The translations under genes were made by a program, and so were the position numbers. The notes under the pieces were generated by a model that saw only the letters and a list, made by a program, of their open reading frames with translations, did not search any database and had not been told where the DNA came from. From G965227875 sp965227875 (GTDB lineage Bacteria > Pseudomonadota > Alphaproteobacteria > Rhizobiales > JAJFHC01), in the NCBI GenBank assembly GCA_965227875.1, contig OZ245783.1, positions 62,001 through 126,000 of the forward strand: 64,000 nucleotides of DNA, written 5' to 3'. The first letter of the stretch is position 1, and every line of letters begins with the position of its first letter. Below, piece after piece: positions 45,221 to 53,495 of the stretch.

Positions 45221-46294
45221 CTACTCGCTCACGAGAATCGCGTCTTCGGGCCGCCAGCTCAGGGTCACGTCCTGACCGGAGCGCCCGTCGAATGGTTCGT
45301 CCTGCAAGCGTTCCACCAGCCAGTGCGCCCCGGCCTTGTCGCGGACCTGGTACTGCACCCGAGACCCGAGCGCGTAGTCGTTGAACAGCGTGCCGGGTAC
45401 CGTGTTCTCCGCATCCGCTTCGCCGGTCGTGATCTTCATGACCTCGGGCCGCACGATCAGGAACCCCGACGTGAAGCCGTCGGGCATTCCGGTCACCGTG
45501 TAGGATCCCGTTCCCGCCTTGTCGCGCACCTTGCCCGCCCCGTCGGCCTCCACCTCAAGCGTGTTCACCTCGCCCATGAACTGGGCCACGAACTTGTTGC
45601 GCGGTCGGTTGTAGATCTCGTTCGGCGTGCCGATCTGCACCAGCGCCCCGTCTTTCATGATCCCGATACGGTCGGACATCACCATCGCCTCTTCCAGCGA
45701 ATGGGTGATGTAGACGAAGGTCTTTCCCGTCTCGCGGTGGATGTCCTTGAGTTCCTTTTCCAGCGTCTTGCGCAGCCGGAAGTCGAGTGCCGAAAGCGGC
45801 TCGTCGAAGAACAGGATCTGCGGATCGAACGCGAGGGCGCGCGCAAGTGCGACGCGCTGTCTCTCCCCGCCGGAACACTGGTGGACGCCCTTGGAATAAT
45901 AGTCGACGGGCAAGCGGAGCTGCTGCAGGAGCTGCTCGGCGCGCGCACGCCTTTCCGCCGGCGGCTTGCCGGCGATCTTCATCGGAAATTCGATGTTCTC
46001 CCCCACGGTCTTGTGGGGAAACAGCGCCAGATTCTGGAACACCATGCAGGTCGGGCGCTTGTTGGCCGGCACGTCGTTGAGACGCGTGCCGGCCAGAAGC
46101 ATGTCGCCGCTGGTGGGACTGTCCATTCCCACCAGCAGTCTGATCATCGTCGTCTTGCCGGAGCCGGACGGTCCGACCAGCGTGAAGAACTCGCCTTCCG
46201 CGATTTCCAGGTTGACCTCGCGCACGGCCGTGAAATTGCCGAAACGCTTGGTGATCCCCTTGAGTTCGAGAAAGGGCGTCGCCTCGTCGCTCAT
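45221..46294 (-). CDS. ABC transporter ATP-binding protein, PotA-like
   Basis: A 357-residue ATPase with Walker A LVGPSGSGKTTMIRLL, signature QCSGGERQRVALARAL, Walker B ILFFDEPLSAL, and a C-terminal TOBE domain (SWRPEDAILVS end). TOBE-bearing ATPases of this kind serve polyamine, iron or sugar importers; the PotD-like binding protein points to polyamines or similar amines. I chose the ATG at 46294 (MSDEATPF). Confidence 0.93.
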   Translation of the reverse strand: MSDEATPFLELKGITKRFGNFTAVREVNLEIAEGEFFTLVGPSGSGKTTMIRLLVGMDSPTSGDMLLAGTRLNDVPANKRPTCMVFQNLALFPHKTVGENIEFPMKIAGKPPAERRARAEQLLQQLRLPVDYYSKGVHQCSGGERQRVALARALAFDPQILFFDEPLSALDFRLRKTLEKELKDIHRETGKTFVYITHSLEEAMVMSDRIGIMKDGALVQIGTPNEIYNRPRNKFVAQFMGEVNTLEVEADGAGKVRDKAGTGSYTVTGMPDGFTSGFLIVRPEVMKITTGEADAENTVPGTLFNDYALGSRVQYQVRDKAGAHWLVERLQDEPFDGRSGQDVTLSWRPEDAILVSE

Positions 46295-46336
46295 CGAGCC
46301 TCCATACAAAGGTCCCCGTTCAGCCCCGCGCACCGC

Positions 46337-47491
46337 TTAGCTTTCGCGTTCGCGCTTGGCCGCGGAGTACAGTTCGTACATCTCCGCATAGTCCGGGTTG
46401 ATGTCGTAATCGACCGAATTGGCCATTTCCTGTTCGAGCGTATCCCACTGGATGGCGTCAAGCTCTTCCGCCGAGAAGGAGTCGAGCACCGCCTTGTCGC
46501 CCATCTGGGTGACCGGGTTGTAGGTGCCCTCGGCAAACGCAACGTTCTTGGACACGTCCGGACGCTGGATATACGCCAGGAACTCCTCGGAGAGACCGGA
46601 CGGATCGGGGTTGTTCACCACCGAGGTGAGCTCGATCCAGACGATGCCGCCCTTGCCGTCCATCGGACCGGAGTTGGGCGTGATGCCGCGGACGTTCTTC
46701 GCACCGTCGAGACGCGCCGGAGACGCGGTGTAGGTACCGCCCGTGAAATAGGCGTCGATCTCGCCGTTGATGAGCGCCAGGTTCATCTGCACCAAGTCGT
46801 CCGTCAGGTTCTTGGCACCGTTGAAGATCTGCTTGGCAACCTCGCCGAACTTGGTGATCTCTTCCTTGCTGTGCTTCTTGAACGGATGAATGTCCGCCGC
46901 GATGCACATGTGGTAGATGTTCCAGTTGTCGTAGGTCAGGACGCCGTACTTGCCCTTCATCGCCGGATCGAGGAAGAGCTTGAAGCCCTGGTCCTCGGCC
47001 ATCTTCTGGCTCACCTTGTCGGTGTTCACGACGAAGGAGAAGGGACCGAACCGCTGGGTCATGCCGAGCAGTTCCTTGCCGTCCTTGTCCATCGCCCACG
47101 GATAGGGCGGGTGGAACTGCGGCATCATCTTCTCGTACATCGGCTCGAAACGTTCACGCGAGATCGGCTTGATCAATCCTTCCGGGTACATCATCTCGCG
47201 CGCCCAGGGGTTGTTGAGGTTGATCAGGTCCCAGACCTTGGTCTCGCCGGCGCGAAGCCTGTTCACCGCATCCGGGTCGGACGTCAGTCCCTCGGCGCGA
47301 ACCTTGGCGTCGAACTCCTTGCGGAAGGGGTCGAGCACTTCGTCGGAGTTGTAACCCTCCCAGCAGTAGATATTCAGTTCCTTGTCACGTGCCGCGCGTG
47401 CAACCGTCGGGAAACCGCCCGCAGCGGCCAGCGCCGCCCAGGCGCCTGTCTGCTGAAGGAAATTGCGGCGTGTCGTCTTGGATTTGAACAT
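46337..47491 (-). CDS. Periplasmic amine-binding protein, PotD/PotF-like, with Tat signal
   Basis: A 384-residue extracellular solute-binding protein. The twin-arginine signal KTTRRNFLQQTGAWAALAAA precedes a mature part beginning ELNIYCWEGYNSDEVLDPF, the PotD/F-type start. AGG AGG lies just before the ATG at 47491. Polyamine-type binding proteins take cationic amines; in this locus an amino alcohol or amino diol is a reasonable substrate. It opens the operon and has the third shared operator 180 bases upstream. Confidence 0.9.
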   Translation of the reverse strand: MFKSKTTRRNFLQQTGAWAALAAAGGFPTVARAARDKELNIYCWEGYNSDEVLDPFRKEFDAKVRAEGLTSDPDAVNRLRAGETKVWDLINLNNPWAREMMYPEGLIKPISRERFEPMYEKMMPQFHPPYPWAMDKDGKELLGMTQRFGPFSFVVNTDKVSQKMAEDQGFKLFLDPAMKGKYGVLTYDNWNIYHMCIAADIHPFKKHSKEEITKFGEVAKQIFNGAKNLTDDLVQMNLALINGEIDAYFTGGTYTASPARLDGAKNVRGITPNSGPMDGKGGIVWIELTSVVNNPDPSGLSEEFLAYIQRPDVSKNVAFAEGTYNPVTQMGDKAVLDSFSAEELDAIQWDTLEQEMANSVDYDINPDYAEMYELYSAAKRERES

Positions 47492-47669
47492 GTAGTCCTC
47501 CTTGCGCTTTTGCGTCTCCCCGCCCTCACCTTTTCTGGCGGGTCTGCCTGTGCCGCCCCCGTTCACCTGATGTCGACTGTCAGGCGCACAACGGCGTCAC
47601 TCAACCACCGGGATCCACATTTGCAGATCTGCCAGCGTCATGAGCCTATCGGGACCGGCCAAGCCGTTC

Positions 47670-47696
47670 TTGACACAAGACCACGGCGACTTGACA
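47670..47696 (-). promoter_or_regulatory. Operator for the transporter-SDR operon: TGTCAA-N15-TGTCAA
   Basis: Two exact TGTCAA boxes on the sense strand of the transporter operon, 21 bases apart, with GTCAAGTCG shared with the kinase site. It lies between the operon and the end of the upstream hydrolase gene. The distance to the start codon (about 180 bases) implies a long leader or an upstream activator site. Confidence 0.68.
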
Positions 47697-47721
47697 CGTC
47701 GGACGGGAGGATCGTCCGGGG

Positions 47722-48417
47722 TCAGCCGGCCCCCATAATCGATTTCACTTCCTCGCGCGACATCACGTGGCAATAGATCATGTTGATGATCTCGAGTTCC
47801 CTGCGATGGATCTCGTCCGTTCCCGCCGCGCAGCAATCATCCACCACGATAACGTTGAAACTCTCATCCGCAAGGCTTCGCACCGTCGAGGACACGCACT
47901 GATCCGTGAATATACCACAGCAGATGACGTTCCGGATTCCCATGTTGTGCAGCATCAGGCGCAGGTTGGTTCCCGTCAGGGCGGAGTCCGTGGTCTTGAT
48001 GATCTCGATCTCATCGCCCTGGGGACTGAGCTCCGGCACGATCTGCGAGGGCTCTTCGTCCTTGGGCAGAAGCAGGTAGTTGAACCCCGGTTTCTTCTGG
48101 CTCAGCGACCGGTCGCGCCCGTCCTTGCCATGACAGGCGATGCGGGCGAACAGGCATTCGATGCCCTTGGCCCGGAACGCCGTCAGCAGATCGCTGATCC
48201 CGGGGATCACCATGGTGTTCATGCGATCGTGGAACGGCGTCCAGGCGTCCCATGACCGCTGTTCGTCGGGCTTCAGGCTCTCCCGGTCCGGCCGCGTGAC
48301 ATAGGTGTTCTGCACATCGATCACCAGCAGCGCGGTTTCCTCCGGCTTCAGGTCCATGTCGTCGGGTTCCGGCGCATCCTGGTAGTAGAAGGATCGGTAC
48401 GCGGTCTTCCAGCTCAT
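47722..48417 (-). CDS. Isochorismatase-family cysteine hydrolase
   Basis: A 231-residue alpha/beta hydrolase of the isochorismatase / N-carbamoylsarcosine-amidase fold. The triad appears as Asp in LLVIDVQNTY, Lys in EIIKTTDSAL and Cys in GIFTDQCVSSTVR. It cleaves an amide or ester, perhaps an N-carbamoyl or similar amine derivative. It is the third gene of the diol dehydratase operon, 35 bases after the small-subunit gene, which suggests that its product or substrate feeds the dehydratase. Confidence 0.85.
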   Translation of the reverse strand: MSWKTAYRSFYYQDAPEPDDMDLKPEETALLVIDVQNTYVTRPDRESLKPDEQRSWDAWTPFHDRMNTMVIPGISDLLTAFRAKGIECLFARIACHGKDGRDRSLSQKKPGFNYLLLPKDEEPSQIVPELSPQGDEIEIIKTTDSALTGTNLRLMLHNMGIRNVICCGIFTDQCVSSTVRSLADESFNVIVVDDCCAAGTDEIHRRELEIINMIYCHVMSREEVKSIMGAG

Positions 48418-48452
48418 GCTTTCTCCTGTTTCCTGTTTGCCCGCCCGCAGTC

Positions 48453-48893
48453 TCAGAACCGGAATCGGAAAAGGCCGCGCGCCTCGTAGACACCGGCGGC
48501 CTCCTCGACGAAGGCCGCCATCCGCGGCGCATCGTACTCGTCCCGCAGCCTGCGGGCGATGTCGTGCAACTCGTCCTTGCCCCGGGCCCTCCCCGGCCTG
48601 AGCTTCTCGTAGATCGCCATGATCTCGTCCTGCGGCACCATGGTCATCTCCGCGGCCCTTTCGAAGTTTTCCGCCAGCGCAACCCTGTCCGCGTCCCGTG
48701 CAATCCGCGCCTGCAGACGCAACGCTTCCGCGGTGATCCGGAGATCCTCCATCGTCACGTCACCCGAAAGAACACCCTCCAAGGTCAGGTCGGACAGCGG
48801 CTTGCCGCGCGCGCCGCGCACGCTTTCGGGCCGTTTCTCCGCCAGAGGAAAATCGGCCGCCGTCACGTTCTTGATGCTGTCGGATTCGCTCAC
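48453..48893 (-). CDS. B12-dependent diol dehydratase small subunit (PduE-like)
   Basis: A 146-residue gamma subunit. GKPLSDLTLEGVLSGDVTMEDLRITAEALRLQARIA and LAENFERAAEMTMVPQDEIMAIYEKLRPGR match PduE/DhaB3. Unlike PduE it lacks an N-terminal encapsulation peptide of the IESMVRDVLS type. It overlaps the fused large-medium subunit gene by four bases. Confidence 0.93.
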   Translation of the reverse strand: MSESDSIKNVTAADFPLAEKRPESVRGARGKPLSDLTLEGVLSGDVTMEDLRITAEALRLQARIARDADRVALAENFERAAEMTMVPQDEIMAIYEKLRPGRARGKDELHDIARRLRDEYDAPRMAAFVEEAAGVYEARGLFRFRF

Positions 48894-51175
48894 GCCCGGC
48901 CTCCTTCGAACGTCACGGCGATCTCTTCGGGAACCGCGCCCTCCTCGATCATGCCGGTCTCGATGGCGTAGATGAGCGCCACCCGCGCGTGAAACCTCGC
49001 CCCCAGCGCCATGCCGTGGGTCGGCACGACGACCGGTTCGGGATCCTCGCCGCGTGCATAGGCCGCCGCGTTGCGACCCATGCCGCGATAGTGCTCGAGT
49101 GTCGTGACCGGCGCGTTGGAGAACAGTTCGAGATTGTTGTGCGGCAGACGGTCCTTGCGATGGATGACGGCCGTGCCCTTCGCCTGCAGGCCTATGCCGA
49201 CGCCTGAACCGGACAGGCCGGCCGCACTGAGCCCGAGGAACGAGGTGTCCGCCGTGTGGCCCATGCGGACGAAACGGACGACGCCACCGCTGTCTTCCAC
49301 GCCGTCCCTGATGGCGGTGAGCACCGCGCTGAGCGGATGTCCCGCCGTCGTCCGGAAAAGACGAAGTCCGAAACCGGGACTCAAGCCCACCACCACTTCC
49401 CTCGGATCGGTGCCCGTGTCCGCCGGTCCCATAGGGGCATAGGTTATGCGCCGCCCTTCGTCCGCCGCGTAGGCGTCTTCCGCGCGGAGGACCTCCTTGC
49501 GGTCGAGCACCTCGCGGATCGCGGCGATCTCCCTGCGCCTCTCCTCGCTCAAACGGTAGCCCGTTCCCGGCCCCGCATACTCGTTGGGCGAATTGATCGC
49601 AGCGACCACGTGGCCGTCACGGATCACCGCCGATGTCTGGAGATAGTCGCCAGACACCCTCAGCTTGACGAGATCGAGCAGGTTTGACGCCTCCGCCCGG
49701 AAGCCGCGCGCGTCCAGGGCACGGATCACATCGACCACGGTGATGCCCCGCGCCTCAATCTGCTCGCTGACCCGCGCCACTTCGCCCGGCGTGTAGCTGT
49801 CCGTCTCATCGGAGCCCGACGCGACCGTGACCGAGACCTTGCGCGCCTCGTCCGGCTCGTCCAGCCCCAGTTCCGACAGCACGGCCGACAGTGCGTCGAC
49901 GGCACGCCGGCGAACCTCGAGCGCCGTGTCCTCGCCGATCGACGACAGTCCGCCATCGGCCTCGAAGTCGCGCTGGAGCACGAGAAACTCTTCCAGTTCC
50001 TCGCCGTTGAAGGACGAGGGGTTGAACGAATTGTCGTATTTCAGGATCGTCCCGAAGCCCGAGCAGATCAGGTCTGACCCGGCCATGAGAAACGGCAGTA
50101 TCTTCGCGCCCACCCGCATGTCGGATTCCGAATGCCGCGCATCGTTGCCCGACGCGCACTCGAGATCGAGCCAGACGGCGAGAAGGTTCTCCGCCATCAG
50201 CTCGCGCACGCCCCCGGGCATGGTCGAGGCCAGCGGAGCCCCGTCGATCCCGCCGTTCTGGGTCCCCTGCGCACCCATCGCCCTCTGCAGGCACAGGCAG
50301 CGCGCTTCGAGATAAAGCAGCGATTTCGCCTCGTGGAATCCCATCAGGAGTTCCGCCGCCGCCCCGGACGTGCAGCGCATCTTGATCCCGCGCGAGGCAT
50401 AGGCGGCGGTGAGCCAGGCTTTCGACCATGGCGTATCGTCGCCGTCGACGAACGCATCCTCGGTACCGTAGACGGACACGGTTTCCGCATAGGACGTGAA
50501 GCCGGCCATGCCGATGGCGAGTTCCTCCGCCTCTTCGCTCGAGCACTGGAACAGCGTCTGCCCGCGCCCCACGGCCGCCCCGACGCAGCACGCAAGCGCG
50601 TTCGACCAGGCGTTGCGCGCCACGCGCATCGTCGTCTCGATCTCGTCGAAGCCGAGCGCCACGGCGACGGCCGCGTCGGCTGCGAGCTGGAGAGGATCGT
50701 CCTTGGCGTTGGTCACATGACCCTGGTTGCCGGGCATCTCGCGGGCCCGCATCTTGGAATATGCGAACGCGATTTCGAGCGCGCTGAGACGGGCGACGAC
50801 ATCGGCCAGTTTCGCCGGCGTCATGCCGCGGGCAAGCCGCACAAGCTCCGTACGCGGAACATGCATGTCGACGAGCATCCGCGCGACCTCGTCAGAGGGC
50901 AATGACATTGCCTCTTCGGCGACGTCGGGGTCGATGTGGTGGAGCGCGATGAACCGGTCGATCATGTCGAACCCGGCGGCATCGACACCGTCCATGCTTG
51001 CGACGGAGCCGTCTGCGGCAAGCGTCATCCCGGGCGACGGATCGGCCTCCCCGTGAAACGCGGAAAATCCGCTCGACGGGTCCTCCGCCGCGAAACCGTC
51101 ACGCCGCAGCGCGCGCTCGTCCCAATCGTCAAATCGCCGCCAGCGGTTGGCGGAGTGCCCTGCAGGCTTGTCCAT
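48890..51175 (-). CDS. B12-dependent diol/glycerol dehydratase, large and medium subunits fused
   Basis: A 761-residue protein. Residues about 1-560 are a PduC-type large subunit (VYGTEDAFVDGDDTPWSK, LDLECASGND) that aligns without gaps through the active site. Residues about 590-761 are a PduD-type medium subunit (GLSGSGVGIGLQAKGTAVIH). Radical-enzyme residues are kept: Gln and His in NQGHVTN (His 153), Glu in DEIETT, Gln in TQNGG, Asp in GND (345). Two pocket residues differ: Ser301 of the Klebsiella enzyme is Asp (311) and Gln336 is Ala (346). I chose the ATG at 51175; the frame is open to 51349 with an unconserved extension. No reactivase genes are in the window. Confidence 0.93.
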   Translation of the reverse strand: MDKPAGHSANRWRRFDDWDERALRRDGFAAEDPSSGFSAFHGEADPSPGMTLAADGSVASMDGVDAAGFDMIDRFIALHHIDPDVAEEAMSLPSDEVARMLVDMHVPRTELVRLARGMTPAKLADVVARLSALEIAFAYSKMRAREMPGNQGHVTNAKDDPLQLAADAAVAVALGFDEIETTMRVARNAWSNALACCVGAAVGRGQTLFQCSSEEAEELAIGMAGFTSYAETVSVYGTEDAFVDGDDTPWSKAWLTAAYASRGIKMRCTSGAAAELLMGFHEAKSLLYLEARCLCLQRAMGAQGTQNGGIDGAPLASTMPGGVRELMAENLLAVWLDLECASGNDARHSESDMRVGAKILPFLMAGSDLICSGFGTILKYDNSFNPSSFNGEELEEFLVLQRDFEADGGLSSIGEDTALEVRRRAVDALSAVLSELGLDEPDEARKVSVTVASGSDETDSYTPGEVARVSEQIEARGITVVDVIRALDARGFRAEASNLLDLVKLRVSGDYLQTSAVIRDGHVVAAINSPNEYAGPGTGYRLSEERRREIAAIREVLDRKEVLRAEDAYAADEGRRITYAPMGPADTGTDPREVVVGLSPGFGLRLFRTTAGHPLSAVLTAIRDGVEDSGGVVRFVRMGHTADTSFLGLSAAGLSGSGVGIGLQAKGTAVIHRKDRLPHNNLELFSNAPVTTLEHYRGMGRNAAAYARGEDPEPVVVPTHGMALGARFHARVALIYAIETGMIEEGAVPEEIAVTFEGGRA

Positions 51176-51394
51176 TTTTCGTCTTGTTCGCTCGCTTGCC
51201 GGTACCGGTTCAAGCGCGAGAGGTTCCGCGAAATCCACCGCTTCCGTCAAGTCCAACCTGTCCGGCGCGCTTTCTGTACGCCGGTTTTCCGGTAACCCAG
51301 GCCGGTCGATGACTGATTTATCTGTCGCGCATCCCTCTGCAACGGACAACGAAAACGACCGCTGGCACCAAGATCGTTGTGCGAATTCACGCTT

Positions 51395-51419
51395 AAATCA
51401 CGCATCGGTCGCGTGATTT
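51395..51419. promoter_or_regulatory. Inverted repeat AAATCACGC-N7-GCGTGATTT
   Basis: A perfect 9-bp inverted repeat in the gap between the diol dehydratase start and the tail-collar-like gene. It could be an operator for either gene; the following TAATTTTA is too broken for a good terminator. Confidence 0.5.
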
Positions 51420-51453
51420 TAATTTTAGGTCGCTTCTCGGAAGGGAGATTTCT

Positions 51454-52071
51454 ATGAGCGATCAGCAAAACGTTAGTGCACATTCCTGGGGTGAATTCAA
51501 AAAGCAGGCTCGGAACGCCGTCTACAAGGCCGTTATTGCTGGTGTTATCTCCGGCGTTTTAGCCGCCGCAGTCGCGATATGGGGCATCATCCAAAAGTGG
51601 CCGGGCATGCTTGGCCTGGTCCCTTCGGGTGCAGTTGCCGCCTTTGCTCTTGAAAGCAAATGCCCGGCTGGATGGGGCAGGTATGACGAGGCTTCGGGGC
51701 GATTCGTCATCGGTGCTGTTTCCGGACGGGATCTGGACAGCATCCCCAGAAAATACGGTGAGGATGATGGCGGGGCCAAGCTGGGGGAACGCATGTATGG
51801 GGAGCCTGGAGGCGAACAACGCGTAACACTCCAGCCGGGTCAGATGCCAAAGCATAGACACAGCCCGCCGCCCGGATACTACCACTGGTGGTACAAGGGC
51901 GGAGGGAACGGGACCCATAGAATAACCGACGACACCTCCCCTCAACCCGTCGAGGGATGGTTTGCTGTACCAGCGACGACGACTGATCTTCTACCAACTG
52001 AAGAGGGAAACAACGAATCACACAACAACATGCCGCCCTACGTCGCCCTTTATTTCTGCAAGAAGGATTGA
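51454..52071 (+). CDS. Membrane-anchored tail-collar-like protein
   Basis: A 205-residue protein. Residues 22-45 form a membrane helix (VYKAVIAGVISGVLAAAVAI). The rest resembles the phage tail-collar / tail-fibre knob fold: AFALESKCPAGWGRYDEASGRFVIG near the start, a PKHRHS metal-like histidine motif in the middle, and the terminal HNNMPPYVALYFCKKD. The ribosome site AAGGGAG supports the start at 51454. No other phage gene is nearby, so this looks like a domesticated module, perhaps displayed from the inner membrane. Function unknown. Confidence 0.72.
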   Translation: MSDQQNVSAHSWGEFKKQARNAVYKAVIAGVISGVLAAAVAIWGIIQKWPGMLGLVPSGAVAAFALESKCPAGWGRYDEASGRFVIGAVSGRDLDSIPRKYGEDDGGAKLGERMYGEPGGEQRVTLQPGQMPKHRHSPPPGYYHWWYKGGGNGTHRITDDTSPQPVEGWFAVPATTTDLLPTEEGNNESHNNMPPYVALYFCKKD

Positions 52072-52309
52072 TTTTCGCGAGTTCGTAGCTGACACGGGCT
52101 CGCTTGGACTTCTGGCTGGCAAAACCCATGCGATCCATGTCCCGCAAGGGGAGCGAGGCTATCTACTCCGGGCTGTCCGGCCACATCTTGGCCGGCGCGT
52201 TTCTGGGGTCCTTCAAGGGATCACAGGCCGACTAATCCTAAGCGGAAACCGGCGAAAACCGACCGGCACCGGTCCTCGCCGGCAGGTCCGGCGGGTCGGA
52301 AATACGCAT

Positions 52310-52876
52310 TCAGGAAACGGCGAGGTCGATCCTTGCCGTGGCCGGACACCCGTCGCAGGGGCTGTTCGACTTGCCCGTCATCGCATCGAGCACGTCCTGG
52401 CCCAACGGGACGAAGTAGAGCGACTGACGGTAAAACGCATCGGCGATGTCGATGCTTGCGGCAACCAGTTCGTCGAAGCTCGAATCAGGCAAGTGCCCGC
52501 CGATTTCGCGGCCCAGATGATGGGCCGCCCGGTCGAGCGTCCGTCGGTCGTTCGTCTGCGCGCTGACGACGAGCCCGAGTACAAGGCTTTCGTCATAACT
52601 CAGCCGGCTGCACATGGCCGGCATGACGGAAACCCCTTCGGGAAAACACGCCCGGAACACACGCACGAAATACTGCATTTCGCCAAGGAGCGGACGGGCG
52701 CGGTGAAGCGGCAGATGACTTGAGTAGATCTCCCAGGCCTTCTCCCAGCATCCGATGTCCGCGTAGTCATAACCGTCCATGACGCAACGAAAACCGCTTG
52801 TGAAAAGCCGTTCGGCGTCGTTGTCCAGCAATTGCCTGGCACCCGTTACGAATGCGCCAAGGCGTTTGACGTTCAT
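52310..52876 (-). CDS. Uncharacterised protein
   Basis: A 188-residue soluble-looking helical protein with no motif I recognise. It has a CDGC pair near its C-terminus and several aromatic, Met-rich helices (MQYFVRVFRACFPEGVSVMPAM). I used the ATG at 52876 with GAAGG just upstream; a GTG three codons earlier is possible. It is followed by 238 bases of unassigned sequence and preceded by an AT-rich 151-base gap containing its promoter. Confidence 0.5.
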   Translation of the reverse strand: MNVKRLGAFVTGARQLLDNDAERLFTSGFRCVMDGYDYADIGCWEKAWEIYSSHLPLHRARPLLGEMQYFVRVFRACFPEGVSVMPAMCSRLSYDESLVLGLVVSAQTNDRRTLDRAAHHLGREIGGHLPDSSFDELVAASIDIADAFYRQSLYFVPLGQDVLDAMTGKSNSPCDGCPATARIDLAVS

Positions 52877-53027
52877 GACCTTCACCCGCGAAGACTATTA
52901 TGACTTTTCCAATCAAGTAACACCGACCCGTTTGGCAGGCAACAGAAAATGTATTATTTTCAATAGTTTAGATTTATTCAAAATCAAAAGAGCAATCTAT
53001 CGGAACCGCAACCACTGCTGTGGGGGC

Positions 53028-53444
53028 TCATGAGCTCTTGTCTGCGGCACGTTCCTTGGCGCTTCCTCGGGAAGCCGACGTTTCCTTCGCGAGATCGGCG
53101 ATCGTATTTTCGTCGAGAATTTGCAGGAACGCCTCGAAGGCGTCGTCCACCATGTTGTCCAGGACACCGGCCGTTTCGGCTGAACGGTGAAGAACCTCCA
53201 GCTCGCGAACCACCGCGCCGACCGAAATCTCGGCCGGGCGCAAGGCCAGCTTCACGCCGCCGCCGCGTCCACGCTCCGTTACGAGAAATCCGGCCTTCAC
53301 GAGAACCGGGACCAGCTTGAACGCATTGAACTTGGTGACATCGCAGGCCTTGGCGATATCCGTGATCGCATGCAATTCGGTTTCCGAGCGGGCCAGGAAG
53401 ACCAGCACGCGAACGGCATCGTTAGTCTGCTTCGAAATGCGCAT
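53028..53444 (-). CDS. Rrf2-family transcriptional regulator without Fe-S cysteines
   Basis: A 138-residue winged-helix regulator beginning MRISKQTNDAVRVLVFLAR, with the wing GRGGGVKLALRPAEISVGAVV, clearly of the IscR/NsrR/RirA family. The region that normally carries three cluster-binding cysteines (about residues 90-110) has none; only one Cys remains, in the recognition-helix area. It is 51 bases after hmuV and may be the last gene of the heme-uptake operon, sensing something other than a cluster, or acting through another partner. Confidence 0.85.
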   Translation of the reverse strand: MRISKQTNDAVRVLVFLARSETELHAITDIAKACDVTKFNAFKLVPVLVKAGFLVTERGRGGGVKLALRPAEISVGAVVRELEVLHRSAETAGVLDNMVDDAFEAFLQILDENTIADLAKETSASRGSAKERAADKSS

Positions 53445-53495
53445 GGGGAACTTTATAAATCCATGGCTCCGAAAGACAATCGGAAACGGAGGCGG

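Noticed and set aside
45323..47776. 817-codon open frame antisense to the amine transporter genes
   Set aside because: Typical high-GC shadow: Arg/His/Val-rich, no motif, and the opposite strand carries well-conserved PotA, PotB and PotD-like genes.
51454..52071. Prophage remnant
   Set aside because: Only one tail-like domain is present, fused to a membrane helix. No integrase, capsid or attachment repeat is seen nearby.
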